Positions 37,801 through 46,540 of a DNA stretch of 64,000 bases are shown in pieces. The DNA is from Corbicula japonica. Taxonomy: Eukaryota > Mollusca > Bivalvia > Venerida > Cyrenidae. The notes under the pieces are model-generated. The model saw nothing but the letters and a program-made list of their open reading frames with translations, was not told the origin of the DNA and ran no database searches. Numbering within the stretch: position 1 is the stretch's first letter; each line of letters begins with the position of its first letter. Made by a program: the position numbers and the translations under genes. The stretch covers positions 868,001 to 932,000 of the forward strand of contig JAZAYU010000200.1 in NCBI GenBank assembly GCA_038501625.1, in the 5' to 3' direction.

Positions 37801-40800
37801 GTGATAGAATCGATGATTTTTGTCAGTTTATCAAATAACATCAACGATGACACGTTGAAAATCGGATGATCACAGATCTGCCGATCAAAACCGACATACT
37901 TTCACATTTTAAATCTCATCTTTTTTCTATAAGTGGTAAGTATAAGTTGATCGGTTGCTTAAATTAACATGTGGCCCATTTGTGGTATCGGTTGAGGGGA
38001 GTTGGTCAATCGGTTATAATAAAATATTTTCACCGATCGAGACATTTAAACATGTTTCAGGCTTTACTCTTTTTGTGTCATAGATAAAAAGTAAAATATC
38101 CAAATCCCTCAAACAGAAAAATGCATTTCCATCAAACTTTGCACAAATTTAATGCTATTAGTGTACTTTTAGTTTACATATGTTACGAAAAGTTAGAAGA
38201 GTAAAGCAAAATAGGTGGACCTAAAAAAAATCCCTTAAACTCTATTTGTAATTAAACACAAACAAGAAATATCTTTAAAAAAGATAAACGGCGTTGATGG
38301 AAAAGATTTTTATATATAAGAAAGAAATAAATAAAGACCGTGCAAAAATTTCGTCTGGTGATAATACGTCGATTAAAGAAGAATTTATAACATTAACTGT
38401 ACATTCAGTTTCAATAAAATACCTCTTGTAGAGTTAGCACTAATGATGAATAAATGTTATTTAAATACAATGAATGAAAATAATAACAACTTCTTACAAG
38501 AGCGAAATCTACAAACTTTTACGTAAATTAACTTTAAAAGAAAGTGTCCCTCGCGAGTATTGAACCCGGGGCCTCCGCTTGAGAGGCGAGTGTGCTAACC
38601 ACTACACCAATCCGTTTTGAATTACTGGACTTGAAATTAACAATCAGTATCAAAGGAACGAGAAATGAACCAGTAAGAACCAGAAATATCTGCACTTCTC
38701 TGTCGTTTTACACTGTGTATTGTACTCGAGTGTTTACCTGACACCTATGAATATTCCATATAAAATCGTATTTAAGCCATCAATTGACTTAACTGGTTAT
38801 TTATACCGTAAATATCTTTTTCTCCAATACAATTAACGCTTTTTAAAACGAAAATGCCCGAACATATAAGCGCCAGGTAAATACTTACACACAATAATAA
38901 AATCGTTACGGTAATCATTAACAAAACCCACTAATAACCAATCAAAATAATCTATTTGATTTTCCCGCTGCATAATAAATTTTATTCACAATATTTCATT
39001 GGTCGAAAAACTAGGTCAAAAGTGAGCTTAGACAGCTAACGCCGAAAAATAAGCAACACAAATCCACAATTCAAATACCCACATGATTAAAATGATACTG
39101 AAAACAATATTTAAGGATATTTGAAAGAACTTTTAATCATAAGGAAAGAAATTAACATATTTAATTTTTTTGCCATCAAAACACACCTTTACAAAAATCT
39201 CATATTGTATAAATTTGTTAGACAAGAAGACCTTAGATAATTGTCAGTAACTCACTACTCAGGAAGGAATTTAAATTGACATTTAATGTTGCTTCGTTTT
39301 TGTGTTCGGTTGCAAATAGAATTCGGTGACTTTTTAAGTCTATTTTTTACTGTTTAAACTTTTCTTAACTTATGTAAAGTAAACATACGTTAATAACTTT
39401 GATTTAGGCAAAGTTTAATGGAACTGCAGTTTGTCGTTAGAGAGATTTTGATAATTTCTTTTTTTATCAATGACTGTGCAATCACAAATGCCATAGCACC
39501 TTAAAACATCACTATGTGAATTTTAACCGGTAAAACTTTCCCCCAATCGAAGTTTATAGGTGGAAAACAGGCGACCGATAGATTTCGGTGATTAATACGG
39601 TGTTATTCGTTTCACTCCATAATTTGGCTAAAATAACTACTCAACACTCGTCGATGGCTCTGTAACTGTTGTGTTAGGATAATAACAGAAGATTTTCTAT
39701 ATATATATATATAAGGAAATAAATGTACTCACGATGCATGAGTCCTGAAGGCTGAAAACAAGTGGAGTCCGGCAGACAGCCCTGTTTGTTGACATTAAAT
39801 GCAAATCCATTGGGGCATGCACCGGACACGGACTGACCATTCCAGCATTTATAGTAGCCGTAGCAGGTCTGACCATCTGAGTATTGGTGACCATTCATAA
39901 GCTTCCGGCATGGATCTATAGTGTGAAGTTAAATAAAAAGTCGGGTTGAATTACAGCCAAATAAAATTAGTTTATATTTATTTTAAAACATTTACGTTCA
40001 ATTTATAGCACCGGTAATATAAAACCTAGCGAATCTACACCAATACAGGTAAATAAAGGCAAAGCGAATGTAATTCAAACCTCTAATATAAAGCATACAT
40101 GTAACTAATGTACCTTAAATCGGTAAAATACGGCAGAGCGAATTTACCTTGAACCGATAATATAAGGCAAAGCGAATGTTTCTCAAAACCGGTGATATAA
40201 GGCAAAGCGAATGTACCTCAAAACCGGTGATATAAGGCATAGCGAATGTACTTCAAAACCGGTGATATAAGGCATAGCGAACGAACCTCATACCGGTGAT
40301 ATAAGGCATACCGAATGTTCCTCAAAACCGGTGATATAAGGCAAAGCGAATGTACCTCAAAACCGGTGATATAAGGCATAGCGAATGTACTTCAAACCGG
40401 TGATATAAGGCATAGCGAATGTTCCTCAAATCCGGTGATATAAGGCATAGCGAATGTTCCTCAAAACCGGTGATATAAGGCATAGCGAATGTACCTCAAA
40501 ACCGGTAATATAAGGCATAGCGAATGTACCTCGAAATCTGTAATACAAGGCATAACGAATGTACCTCTAAACCGGTAATATAAGGCATAGCGATTGTACC
40601 TCAAAACCAGTAATAAAAGGGAATCCCCTTCACCTTATGGGATAGACTTATTTTCGTGCTGAGTTTCCATAGAATATTTTAAAATATTTGCATTACAAAT
40701 TGTTAATTTGTTAGTAAATGTTGCAAGCAGACCTCTATATAACGATATAAAAACATGCTTACCAAACGGACAAGAGACCTCTTCTGCTTTTGCGCACTGT

Positions 40801-41497
40801 TTTCCATTAAAGAAAGTGCCAACTGCGCATGTCTCTAGAAAACCATTTCCGTCTTTATCGCAATGTATGTACTGGTTACACGATCCTGGAAAAGGGTAGT
40901 AGCCCCATCCGCCATCTGAGAGTTGTCTGCTGCAAACCGCTGAAAGAAGTAAAATAGAAAAAATATGTCTAAATTTTGGTAACTAATCAAACTTCAAATT
41001 GTATGTTATTGATTTTCATTTTGTTAAGCGGCTGTTGCAAAAAGCCCATTCAGCAAAGGCTATCGAGTCATTTGAATTAATACGAAAAAGTGTTTCGGAC
41101 ATATTCGGAAATTTATTCCTTATATTACACGGACAATTTTAACCAAGACTTAAATTTTAAGTAAGTATTCACATAATATATTCACACAACATTCACACAA
41201 AATCATATCATTCACTAGGAGTTTACGGAATAACTTACCGGACATGCGCGAATGCTGTTTCCCGGTGAGCTGTTTAAAGTGGTCGTACTTAGAACCAGTC
41301 ATTGACGCCGACATCGGCGTTCCCACGTATCCTGCCTCTACACCGAACGGCAGAACCGTTAATGGCATCTGAGGTCTGTCTAAATCTTCGAAATTTTCCA
41401 AATTAATATAACTGAAATCTTCTTCGTCGCATAGCAGACAGTCGATGGAGAATACGATCAAAACAGCTAAAATATTCCTCCGCCGCCACAGTGCCAT
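25746..41497 (-). CDS. Secreted chitin-binding (CBM14) plus LamG protein, Pif/BMSP-like shell matrix type
   Basis: Seven exons on the minus strand: 41497-41239, 40939-40763, 39915-39733, 35053-34883, 34181-34059, 32006-31780 and 25828-25746. All junctions up to exon 6 keep one frame (1140 bases, 380 codons). Residues 1-23 form a signal peptide and an acidic segment follows. Two six-cysteine peritrophin-A (CBM14) domains lie at about 89-143 and 148-202. A third chitin-binding-like domain with four cysteines is at 208-250, and a LamG/concanavalin-like domain starts near 265 and ends in exon 7 with P-M-V-I-G...G-F-F-D-E. Chitin-binding plus LamG is the layout of mollusc Pif/BMSP-type matrix proteins, though the VWA domain usual there is absent. 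It probably acts extracellularly on chitin in shell or cuticle. Exon 6 to exon 7 has a phase conflict and the terminal exon is not found. Introns hold a C1q gene, a LINE and many MITEs. Confidence 0.8.
26005..26195. repeat. Dispersed repeat ending in CCGCCCCTGA, copy 2
   Basis: Relative of 24550-24710: TTTCCAGAATAGGGGAGG, TTTGGGGCAGTA, ATTGCTGCCCCC, TTCGAGCAACC and ACCGCCCCTGA occur in the same order. Confidence 0.5.
26330..27060. repeat. 63-bp minisatellite, about 11 units
   Basis: The unit contains ATAAAGTGTACATTCTGTAGC, TTGCCGTATGTCCCCGG and TAGGTGGTGTGCGTAT. The central units are very similar and the edges are diverged. Because 63 is a multiple of three, long frames stay open on both strands (for example 26866-26234 minus), but no start context, domain or conservation supports coding. 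Confidence 0.9.
27160..28470. repeat. 45-bp minisatellite, about 29 units
   Basis: The unit is built from CTTACGTATAGCTACTGTAGC, GGGCGGCATATTGTGGAAAG and ATCA. In one + frame each unit reads L-R-I-A-T-V-A-G-G-I-L-W-K-D-H. Stops (TTGTAG variants) and odd-length units break it into four pieces (27272-27529, 27749-27946, 27974-28204, 28146-28538). It lies in the intron of the matrix-protein gene on the opposite strand. Probably noncoding. Confidence 0.9.
28660..31490 (-). mobile_element. Non-LTR retrotransposon (CR1/L2/jockey-like), broken and 5'-truncated
   Basis: Read on the minus strand. The end of an apurinic endonuclease domain (V-G-L-S-D-H-F-P-I near 31230) is followed by a linker with R-L-R-Q-P-G-W-Y-N-D-E-I. 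Then comes reverse transcriptase with Y-R-P-I-S-I-L-P, G-F-R-K-Q-H-S-C, S-G-V-P-Q-G-S-I-I-G-P-L-L-F and the catalytic Y-A-D-D (near 29838), and a C-terminal A-A-R-I-I-L region. The 3' end carries an ATT microsatellite tail (28660-28685). The upstream endonuclease half is missing. A TAG near 30131, a one-base expansion in an A-run at the L-D-F-K-K-A-F-D motif (about 30085-30095), a TAA near 29466 and others make this copy inactive. It sits in an intron of the matrix-protein gene, same strand. Confidence 0.9.
31491..31779. other. Intronic, nothing recognised
   Basis: Between the LINE and exon 6 of the matrix-protein gene. If a tiny exon is needed to repair the phase between exons 6 and 7, this stretch or 25829-28660 should contain it; I could not identify one. 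Confidence 0.4.
31780..32006 (-). CDS. Matrix-protein gene exon 6 (LamG core)
   Basis: Acceptor TTAACAG|GT and donor GTT|GTAAGT. It encodes Q-I-V-I-W-L-M-N-D-I, then an acidic W-A-M-S-F-E-F stretch, G-E-V-A-L-V-S-N-D-W and V-E-L-V-I-M-G-V, the central beta strands of a LamG fold. The upstream phase 1 junction agrees with exon 5. Confidence 0.8.
32060..32150. repeat. ACTAATTTTCGTGGGGT short tandem repeat
   Basis: About four units of 20 bases containing TAATTTTCGTGGG. The following CCGCGAATTTAA motifs (32160-32250) are of the same CG-rich style as those at 2080-2280. The rest to 32550 is plain intron. Confidence 0.7.
32555..32900. repeat. About 120-bp tandem repeat, two to three units
   Basis: TTACAATTATTAGACTAGTT, GAGACTTTCAAAAG and CTGATAACTCTGGGTC recur with a period near 120 bases; the first unit is diverged. 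From 32901 to 34058 the intron shows no feature. Confidence 0.7.
34059..34181 (-). CDS. Matrix-protein gene exon 5 (start of LamG)
   Basis: Acceptor CCTTTGCAG before 34181 and donor GGAG|GTAAAA. It encodes C-S-P-M-F-H-F-G-Y-S-G-N-F-L-E-E-Y-N followed by a lysine-rich end. The opening C-x-x-M-F-H-F resembles the first LamG strand after the chitin-binding module in Pif-type proteins. Length 123, phases 1/1. Confidence 0.75.
34213..34366. mobile_element. Hairpin MITE, diverged copy
   Basis: Foldback with CTGATTGGCTGAAATGGCGA and its inverse, several mismatches between arms. It lies in the intron immediately upstream of exon 5. Confidence 0.75.
34883..35053 (-). CDS. Matrix-protein gene exon 4 (third chitin-binding-like domain)
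   Basis: Acceptor ATTTTAG and donor AAGG|GTAAAC. It encodes C-F-A-G-T-T-M-P-F-P-G-Q-P-H-M-F-Y-L-W-D-G, then M-E-C-P-R-G-L-W-Y-N-P and V-C-S-C-D-W. The C-P-x-G-x-x-Y/F-N-x-x-x-x-x-C-D/S pattern is that of peritrophin-A domains, but the second cysteine is replaced, so at most two disulfides can form. Confidence 0.75.
35169..35309. mobile_element. Hairpin MITE, near-perfect copy
   Basis: AAGGTTATAAAACTGAG to CTCAGTTTTATAACCTT with arms almost identical and a very short loop. Followed at once by a degenerate GATC-rich TTAA-element half (35320-35400). Confidence 0.85.
35390..35537. mobile_element. Hairpin MITE, GATC-ended subfamily, nested in a TTAA MITE
   Basis: CCAAGATCATAAAACT to AGTTTTATGATCTTGG. 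The sequence before it (CCAGTGTAGATTCAAGATCAG, TTCCGTGCAATCTG) and after it (TGATCAGAAACTACACTGTTC, GGTCAGAAATAACTTAATG) are the two sides of one GATC-rich element, so the hairpin is inserted in it. Confidence 0.8.
36096..36444 (+). CDS. C1q copy 2, exon 1 (signal peptide, coiled coil)
   Basis: 116 codons plus one base. The acidic end D-D-S-D-N-I-I-E-N-E-D precedes the donor. Strong similarity to 14350-14692 extends through the signal peptide and coiled coil, and the codon equivalent to the copy 1 stop is GAA here. Confidence 0.9.
36096..37505 (+). CDS. Secreted coiled-coil C1q-domain protein, copy 2 (intact)
   Basis: Two exons, 36096-36444 and 37036-37505, joined in phase 1 (GCAG|GTAGTA; CTACTCCAG|ATGCG), give 272 codons plus TGA. 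Residues 1-17 are a signal peptide and about 36-91 a heptad-like coiled coil containing E-E-Q-Q-G-Q-I-A-D-L-N-L-Q-L. About 92-131 is an acidic linker, and about 133-264 a C1q domain with S-F-L-A-P-V-S-G-T-Y-V-F-S-V and Y-S-S-F-A-G-F-L-L. The ATG at 36096 is chosen because the signal peptide begins there; upstream in-frame residues are not signal-like. In bivalves such proteins are secreted, oligomerise through the coiled coil and often bind microbial surfaces. The gene lies antisense within the intron between exons 3 and 4 of the matrix-protein gene. Confidence 0.9.
36478..36565 (+). repeat. Possible tRNA-derived SINE fragment in the C1q intron
   Basis: TGGCTAGTTATTAAGGC resembles a stretched A-box, and GTGGGTTCGACTCGTCC about 50 bases later matches a B-box (GGTTCGANTC). 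No cloverleaf can be drawn convincingly. Confidence 0.25.
37036..37505 (+). CDS. C1q copy 2, exon 2 (C1q domain)
   Basis: The acceptor CTACTCCAG gives D-A-S-Q-T-G-N-R-I-R-R before the domain. The domain carries no extra cysteines. It ends V-V-V-G-K and TGA. It is clearly the closest relative of 16171-16620. Confidence 0.9.
38264..39050. repeat. Dispersed repeat, copy 2 (partner at 373-1340)
   Basis: Collinear with 373-1340, with insertions and deletions in both. It contains the better-preserved tRNA-Glu-like head at 38544-38612 and lies in the same matrix-gene intron as C1q copy 2. From 37506 to 38263 and from 39051 to 39732 no feature is seen. Confidence 0.7.
38544..38612 (-). repeat. tRNA-Glu(CTC)-like SINE head, copy 2
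   Basis: Minus strand: GGTGTAGTGGTTAGCAC (D-arm/A-box), loop CTCTCAA between CGC and GCG, GGTTCAATACTCG (B-box). Better A-box than the copy at 811-878, but the T-stem is still mispaired. Confidence 0.5.
39733..39915 (-). CDS. Matrix-protein gene exon 3 (second CBM14 domain)
   Basis: Acceptor ACACTATAG, donor CATC|GTGAGT. Six cysteines in peritrophin-A spacing: C-R-K, T-C-Y-G-Y-Y-K-C, G-A-C-P-N-G-F-A-F-N, Q-G-C and S-T-C-F. The aromatic Y-G-Y-Y-K-C strand is the typical chitin-contact region. 183 bases, phases 1/1. Confidence 0.9.
40090..40620. repeat. 35-bp minisatellite, about 15 units, in an intron
   Basis: The unit contains ACCGGTGATATAAGGCATAGC and GAATGTACCTCAAA. Units range from 34 to 36 bases, with GTGATA and GTAATA variants. 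It lies between exons 2 and 3 of the matrix-protein gene. Confidence 0.9.
40763..40939 (-). CDS. Matrix-protein gene exon 2 (first CBM14 domain)
   Basis: Acceptor TTCTTTCAG, donor TTTG|GTAAGC. Six cysteines: V-C-S-R, G-S-C-N-Q-Y-I-H-C, E-T-C-A-V-G-T-F-F-N, K-Q-C and S-C-P-F. The Y-Y-P-F-P-G-S-C strand fits chitin-binding type 2 domains. 177 bases, phases 1/1. Confidence 0.9.
41239..41497 (-). CDS. Matrix-protein gene exon 1 (signal peptide, acidic segment)
   Basis: ATG at 41497 starts M-A-L-W-R-R-R-N-I-L-A-V-L-I-V-F-S-I-D, a basic then hydrophobic signal peptide ending near C-L-L-C-D. An acidic D-E-E-D-F-S-Y-I-N-L-E-N-F-E-D-L-D block follows. The donor TCCG|GTAAGT is strong. No in-frame ATG upstream is convincing. 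Confidence 0.85.
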
Positions 41498-43085
41498 TTT
41501 CTGATCGCTGTAACGGAAACAAAATTTCTTGCAAAACGGAGCAACTCACATTAAAACATCAAATATTTCTGTATCAATCATAAACGTGAGACCACGTGAA
41601 TAGATCTATTTCTCCAGTACTTCAAAGAAAAAAACACATGTTTCACGTAACTGGTCTATTGACACGTACGTTGAATATCGTAGATTTTCGTAAAGCTAAA
41701 TTTTCATTGGGCAGGTGCTTATGTTGTTGCTAGTTGATGGATTATCGTATTTTATATTAATTAATTAATTTTATTATTGAACACTATAAATATGAAAAAA
41801 TTTAAATCATTTCTACATCAGACATAACGTCATGTTTTTGCATGTTTGGCCGCTTTTAAATAAAATCTAAACACGCCTTAACTTTTGATACATCTTATGC
41901 TATTCTTTTCTGTCGGAAGGCATTTTTGAACAACAAAAAGTAACTTACCGAAAGACTATATTAATGTTCTCAAATAGGTTATTTATGACATATAAGCCAA
42001 CCTTTTAAAGCTTTACATGTATTTGAAAATTTTATTTTATTTTATGATTTTTGCAAAGAAATGAAAATGGTGTCTTCACTGTTCTGAAACTGTGAAATGC
42101 CATTTTTATTTCCATCGTGACTGCCAAACTACTTCTAAAATTTTTACCTCCATTTCCAAGTATTACGATTTGTTTGACAAAAAATGAAATTAATTTGGTT
42201 TGGTCTAGTGAAATATTAATTTTATTGCACCCATGAACACCATAAACAGCTTTTTCGCGATGCTCGAAAATATGAGTTTCTGATTATCAAGAGTGAATTT
42301 AAATATTTATTTCACAATAAAACTATTCTGCCTGAGAGATTTGGAATAAACTTATTAGATATAAATATCTTTAAAACATGAAAAAAGTATGTACATATTT
42401 TAAGGTATTCTTAGTTTTACGTATAATGCAGAAAGTGCAAAGTCCGTCATTTATTATTTCGCAGCAGTGTGATCAGGATCAAAACTGTTTGCAATTTATT
42501 AAAATTATTTTCCATTCTGAATAATGAGTGTTTATAAATGAGCATTTACAATATTTATTGGTCCAGATATAATTTCGACAAAAAAAACGGTCTGTCATTT
42601 TTTAACAATTCACAGTCTGGCAAGGATCTTAACTGTTCGGTTAACAAATTTACAAATTGAGAAGAAAAAAAACAAATCCACGAACAGCAATATTAGTGAA
42701 ATGGTCTAAATTGATAAAAAGGAGAGCTTACATTTATTCAGCTTAAATGGTTAAAACAAAAACAACAAGAAAAAACAAATAGAAATGTCTCACCGGTAAT
42801 TGAATTATCCAAGTAGTTCACCGTTAATTAAAAATGTTCAAACTGAGCGAGGGTCGCAGAGACCTCAGTATTTGTAATGAAGACAAACATAAAACATCAA
42901 CATCATAAGCACCTATAATGTATTTTGTGCAACGTTGTGTAATACGATGTTGTGCAGACTTCAGACTAAACAAGGACATCGGTTTTCGCGCCATTTTGAC
43001 TTCCCGCAATCAACGCTTGTCAGTAACGCTTGTAACCGATAACGTGTGACAAGCGTTACGTCTGGGTAAAACAATTATCACCAAT
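41498..43085. other. Upstream of the matrix-protein gene; nothing recognised
   Basis: Would contain the promoter and any 5' untranslated exon of the minus-strand matrix-protein gene. It is AT-rich, with no clear TATA box or initiator that I can single out. Confidence 0.35.
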
Positions 43086-43762
43086 TATACGAGGGGTGGT
43101 CCAAAATAACGTTGACTTTTGTTATTGCATCTTTATTTGAAACTCGTTCACAATACGTTATATCCTTAAGTCAGTCAGGACATATTTGTAACAAACTTAG
43201 CTAAAATATGTAAATGTTTACGTGCGCCCACTGGCGCTTGACCAGCCGCCCCACCCCTTGCCAACCCTTACTAATTCCCCTTCTTTGTAAAAATGGTGTC
43301 AAGTCACTAATATTATTCCATTCTATTGAAATATGCGAAAATACACTGTCAAAATCGTATTCTAAAAAAATATATTTCTATGTATATAATTGAATTATAT
43401 ACATAGAAATATAATTTTTTTAGAATACGATTTTGACTGTGTATTTTCGCATATTTTAATAGAAGGAAATAATATTAGTGACTTGACACCATTTTTACAA
43501 AAAAGGCGTATTAGTAAGGGTTGGCAGGGGGTTGGGCGGCTGGTCAAGCGCCAGTGACATGCGCCAGATTGCGCTTAGTGTATGATTTTAATAGTTCATT
43601 TATTTTTTACCTGATTCTGTATTTTGCTGATATTTTGTAAAAATATGCTCGGCAAATTCCGATAAAAGCTTGTGTTATTTTATTTGTGGTATTTTGAATA
43701 ATATAAAAATTTAAAAAAAAATATTACAAAAGTCTAAGCAATTTTGGATCATCCCTCGTATA
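43086..43762. mobile_element. mariner-like MITE with a 330-bp internal palindrome
   Basis: TA at both sides (43086-43087, 43761-43762) and ends TACGAGGGGTGGTCCAAAAT / ATTTTGGATCATCCCTCGTA, the style of IS630/Tc1/mariner termini. Inside, 43229-43558 is a long inverted repeat centred near 43392. Its arms of about 160 bases are nearly identical, including GCGCTTGACCAGCCGCCC and GGGTTGGCA. No transposase. Confidence 0.75.
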
Positions 43763-43882
43763 TATGACGTAATATAACGTGAGTTGTGTTATGTTATTTT
43801 ATTTGTGGTATTTTGAATAATATAAGAACTATAACAAAATTCTACGTTATTTTCGATCTTCCCTCGTATATATGATGTAATA
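43672..43882. repeat. Direct duplication of the MITE right end
   Basis: TGTTATTTTATTTGTGGTATT to CCCTCGTATATATGA occurs twice in direct orientation (about 43672-43766 and 43793-43875), the second ending outside the main element. From 43883 to 44630 nothing is recognised. Confidence 0.7.
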
Positions 43883-44637
43883 TAAGGTGAGCTTCAAACA
43901 ATGTAATTAAAACAAAAGCATATCATAAATTAAATATAGTTACATCACTTCTTACCACATCACAAGTCAACATTAAATTAAAAGCTGTCCAGTGGAATAC
44001 TTTAATGTTTCAGATGTGGTCAATACTTATTGAATTGTTATGTATGCATACAAATGACTGAATAAAATGCAATGTTACAAAAAATATTTTGAACCAATCT
44101 GTACATTTAGGATCTGTTGTGAATTATTTTACTGCGTTACTGACGCTAGAACAACTTTGGCTATGAATAAATTCACTTTAAGTTTTAATGTGCAAGAATA
44201 TTTCATCAGATTTCCTTTGTTTACGGGGTTTCCACAGATTTCATTAATTTTAGATTTGATATTTGTAATCACTGAATAGTTTCGTCCTAATACATGACGT
44301 TGCACCTTTAATTAAAGGCGCCTGGTAACGTATTGGGACAAAACAAGAGCTGTCACTGAAAATTGACGTATGTCCCGAAATGTAGCTTTGAAATAAATTG
44401 GTATACATATGTAATAACAAAAATATGCACGTGGAAGAGATGAAGCATACTGAATATAATGTGAAAGGTGATAAGGATAATTTGTTTAAAGTCTGTAGTA
44501 AATATCTCAAGTGATAAACACGTTATAGTAAAATATTAGTTTTTAAGGAAATTTCAAATTTTAAAGGGGTGATTTTCGTGCAAATATGATTATTAGTTAT
44601 AGACCTTACCACATGTGTTTCGGGAGATTATTAAGAA

Positions 44638-44960
44638 CACATATTTAAGAGGTCGCAAACATTGCAAATTGCGAAAACTGGCTAAAATTTCAAAAATGAA
44701 TTTAAGGGGGAAATACTTATTGCCACCTAGATTGTCCATGAATTTCAAAGTTCTCATGCAAACGGTTTTTCTTTTGTTTTAGTATGTGCTTGATAATTAG
44801 AACATGAATTAGTCTAAATTGAGCTTGCAAACATTAACTACATCCTTAGCGAAATACATTTCTTTACTAAAATCTAGGTGGCAATAAGTATTTTCCCCAA
44901 AATTCATTTTTAAAATTTTAGCCTGTTTTCGCCATTTGCAATGTTTGCGACGCCTTAAAG
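44638..44960. mobile_element. Foldback MITE with TTAAGAGGTCGCAAAC ends
   Basis: TTTAAGAGGTCGCAAACATTG and about 90 further bases are repeated inverted at 44866-44960, around a 130-base spacer containing TTTCTTTTGTTTTAGTATG. A relative lacking the left arm is at 57990-58222. Confidence 0.75.
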
Positions 44961-45059
44961 TTTGAAGAAAATCCTTCAAAAATATAGAAATTAAGCAAAC
45001 CAAATGACTATGGACACATAAATCTTTCAAAAGTAATCCAAGCGAAAATTCCTGATGAT

Positions 45060-45560
45060 ACATATATGCACAACACGGCTTGGTGACAAACATTCATGTG
45101 ATATTTCAATGAAATCCTCGGAAGGGATTAGAAATGGAGTGTGGACAAGGTTTTATTATAGAAGTTCTAGAAAAACACAACAAAACTAAGGACCCCATAA
45201 TTCTGGCAAAATAATCAGAGCAGAATCTCTGAGGATATTAACAACTATGCTTGGTGACGGACATTTCTGTGAAGTTTCAATGAAATCCTCCAAGCGGTTT
45301 TGGAGATGAAGCGTGTGACAAGATTTTTATATAGAAGTTATAGTAAAAATGACTAAGGGCTCATAACTCGGCCAAAAATAATTCCAGCATAAACTCCTGA
45401 CAATATGCACAACTAAGCTTGGTGACAAACACTCCTGTAAAGTTTCAATGACATCCATCAAACGGTTCTGGAGATCAGAGGACAAGATTTTACGAGACTG
45501 ATATTTCGGATGGACAGACGGACGGACAGTGCAATTAGTATATGTCTCCGTTCGGGGGCA
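45060..45560. repeat. About 170-bp tandem repeat ending in GGACAGACGGACGG
   Basis: Three units share GCTTGGTGAC, GTTTCAATGAAATCC and a GGAGAT block (45079, 45250, 45418), followed by GATGGACAGACGGACGG and ATGTCTCCGTTCGGGGGCA. This head-and-tail form resembles a widespread mollusc interspersed repeat. Confidence 0.65.
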
Positions 45561-45882
45561 AAAATACGGTACATGTAACATGTTAACAAATATCTTTTTT
45601 CTAAATTCTAACTGTAGAAGACATGTAAACAAAGTAAATGTCATGTAATATTCTTACACAGTCAACATACAAGTGAATATTTTAAAAGCCGAAGTTGTTG
45701 TAGCGTTACTAAGTAAAATTCACTCACAACAGGTCCAATTTCGGCGAAGTGCGCACCAGTTCAGTCATTTATAGGTATTATATAGTAGTACCATTAATAT
45801 TGACCACAAATTAGACAAAACAAATCAGGTTGAATAATATTAAATAGGATCACCCCAAGAACATTCCTGTGGTTTTTTTTTT

Positions 45883-46014
45883 AAAGAATATGTATGTTTT
45901 CTATAAATTACATGTATGGGAAACATACCGCGAGACGAGAAATTATTTTTAAAGAATATGTATGTTTTCTATAAATTACATGTATGGGAAACATACCGCG
46001 AGACGAGAAATTAA
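45883..46014. repeat. Perfect 68-bp direct duplication
   Basis: AAAGAATATGTATGTTTTC to CGCGAGACGAGAAATTA occurs twice back to back with no difference seen by eye, so the duplication looks recent. Confidence 0.9.
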
Positions 46015-46334
46015 AAAAAAAGCCACTTTTATTTATGAAACAACATAGTTAAAACACCTCTGATAGAGGATACTCGCAGGAATATTCATGCAAAATATTT
46101 TTGAAAATGGACTGGCAGGTTTGATTAACAATCACACACACACACCCCTGGTGTCATGTTGTTTGATTTTACAAAACCGCATGGCCTGAAAACATTTGGT
46201 AGAGAATCTTCAAAGAATGTTTTTGTGATTTTTTTAAATCATGCTGGCAGTTTTTGAGAACATAAAGCCCCTTGGCTGGAAAACTATTTTTTCCAGGCAA
46301 ACGATTTCAACTAATGTGAAAAAGGTCCAGTGTG

Positions 46335-46505
46335 AGATGCAAGAATTCCAGAACAGGGGTTCATTTGTCACATTGTGGCAGTCTTTGGTAAGTTACATGA
46401 TAATTTCCAACTTTCTGCCGAAAATCTCATTGAAAATTCAATATTGCTGCCTAATAATAATAAATAAGAGGTTTCAACCACCCCACTGAACCCCCGACCC
46501 TGAGA
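46335..46505. repeat. Dispersed repeat related to 24550-24710
   Basis: TTCCAGAACAGGGGTTC, TGTGGCAGTC, AATTTCCAACTTTCTGCC, ATATTGCTGCC and CAACCACCCCACTGAA occur in the same order as in the other copies. Confidence 0.5.
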
Positions 46506-46540
46506 CCAATCCTAAGATGTTTCAAGCCAAACTGGGCTGA

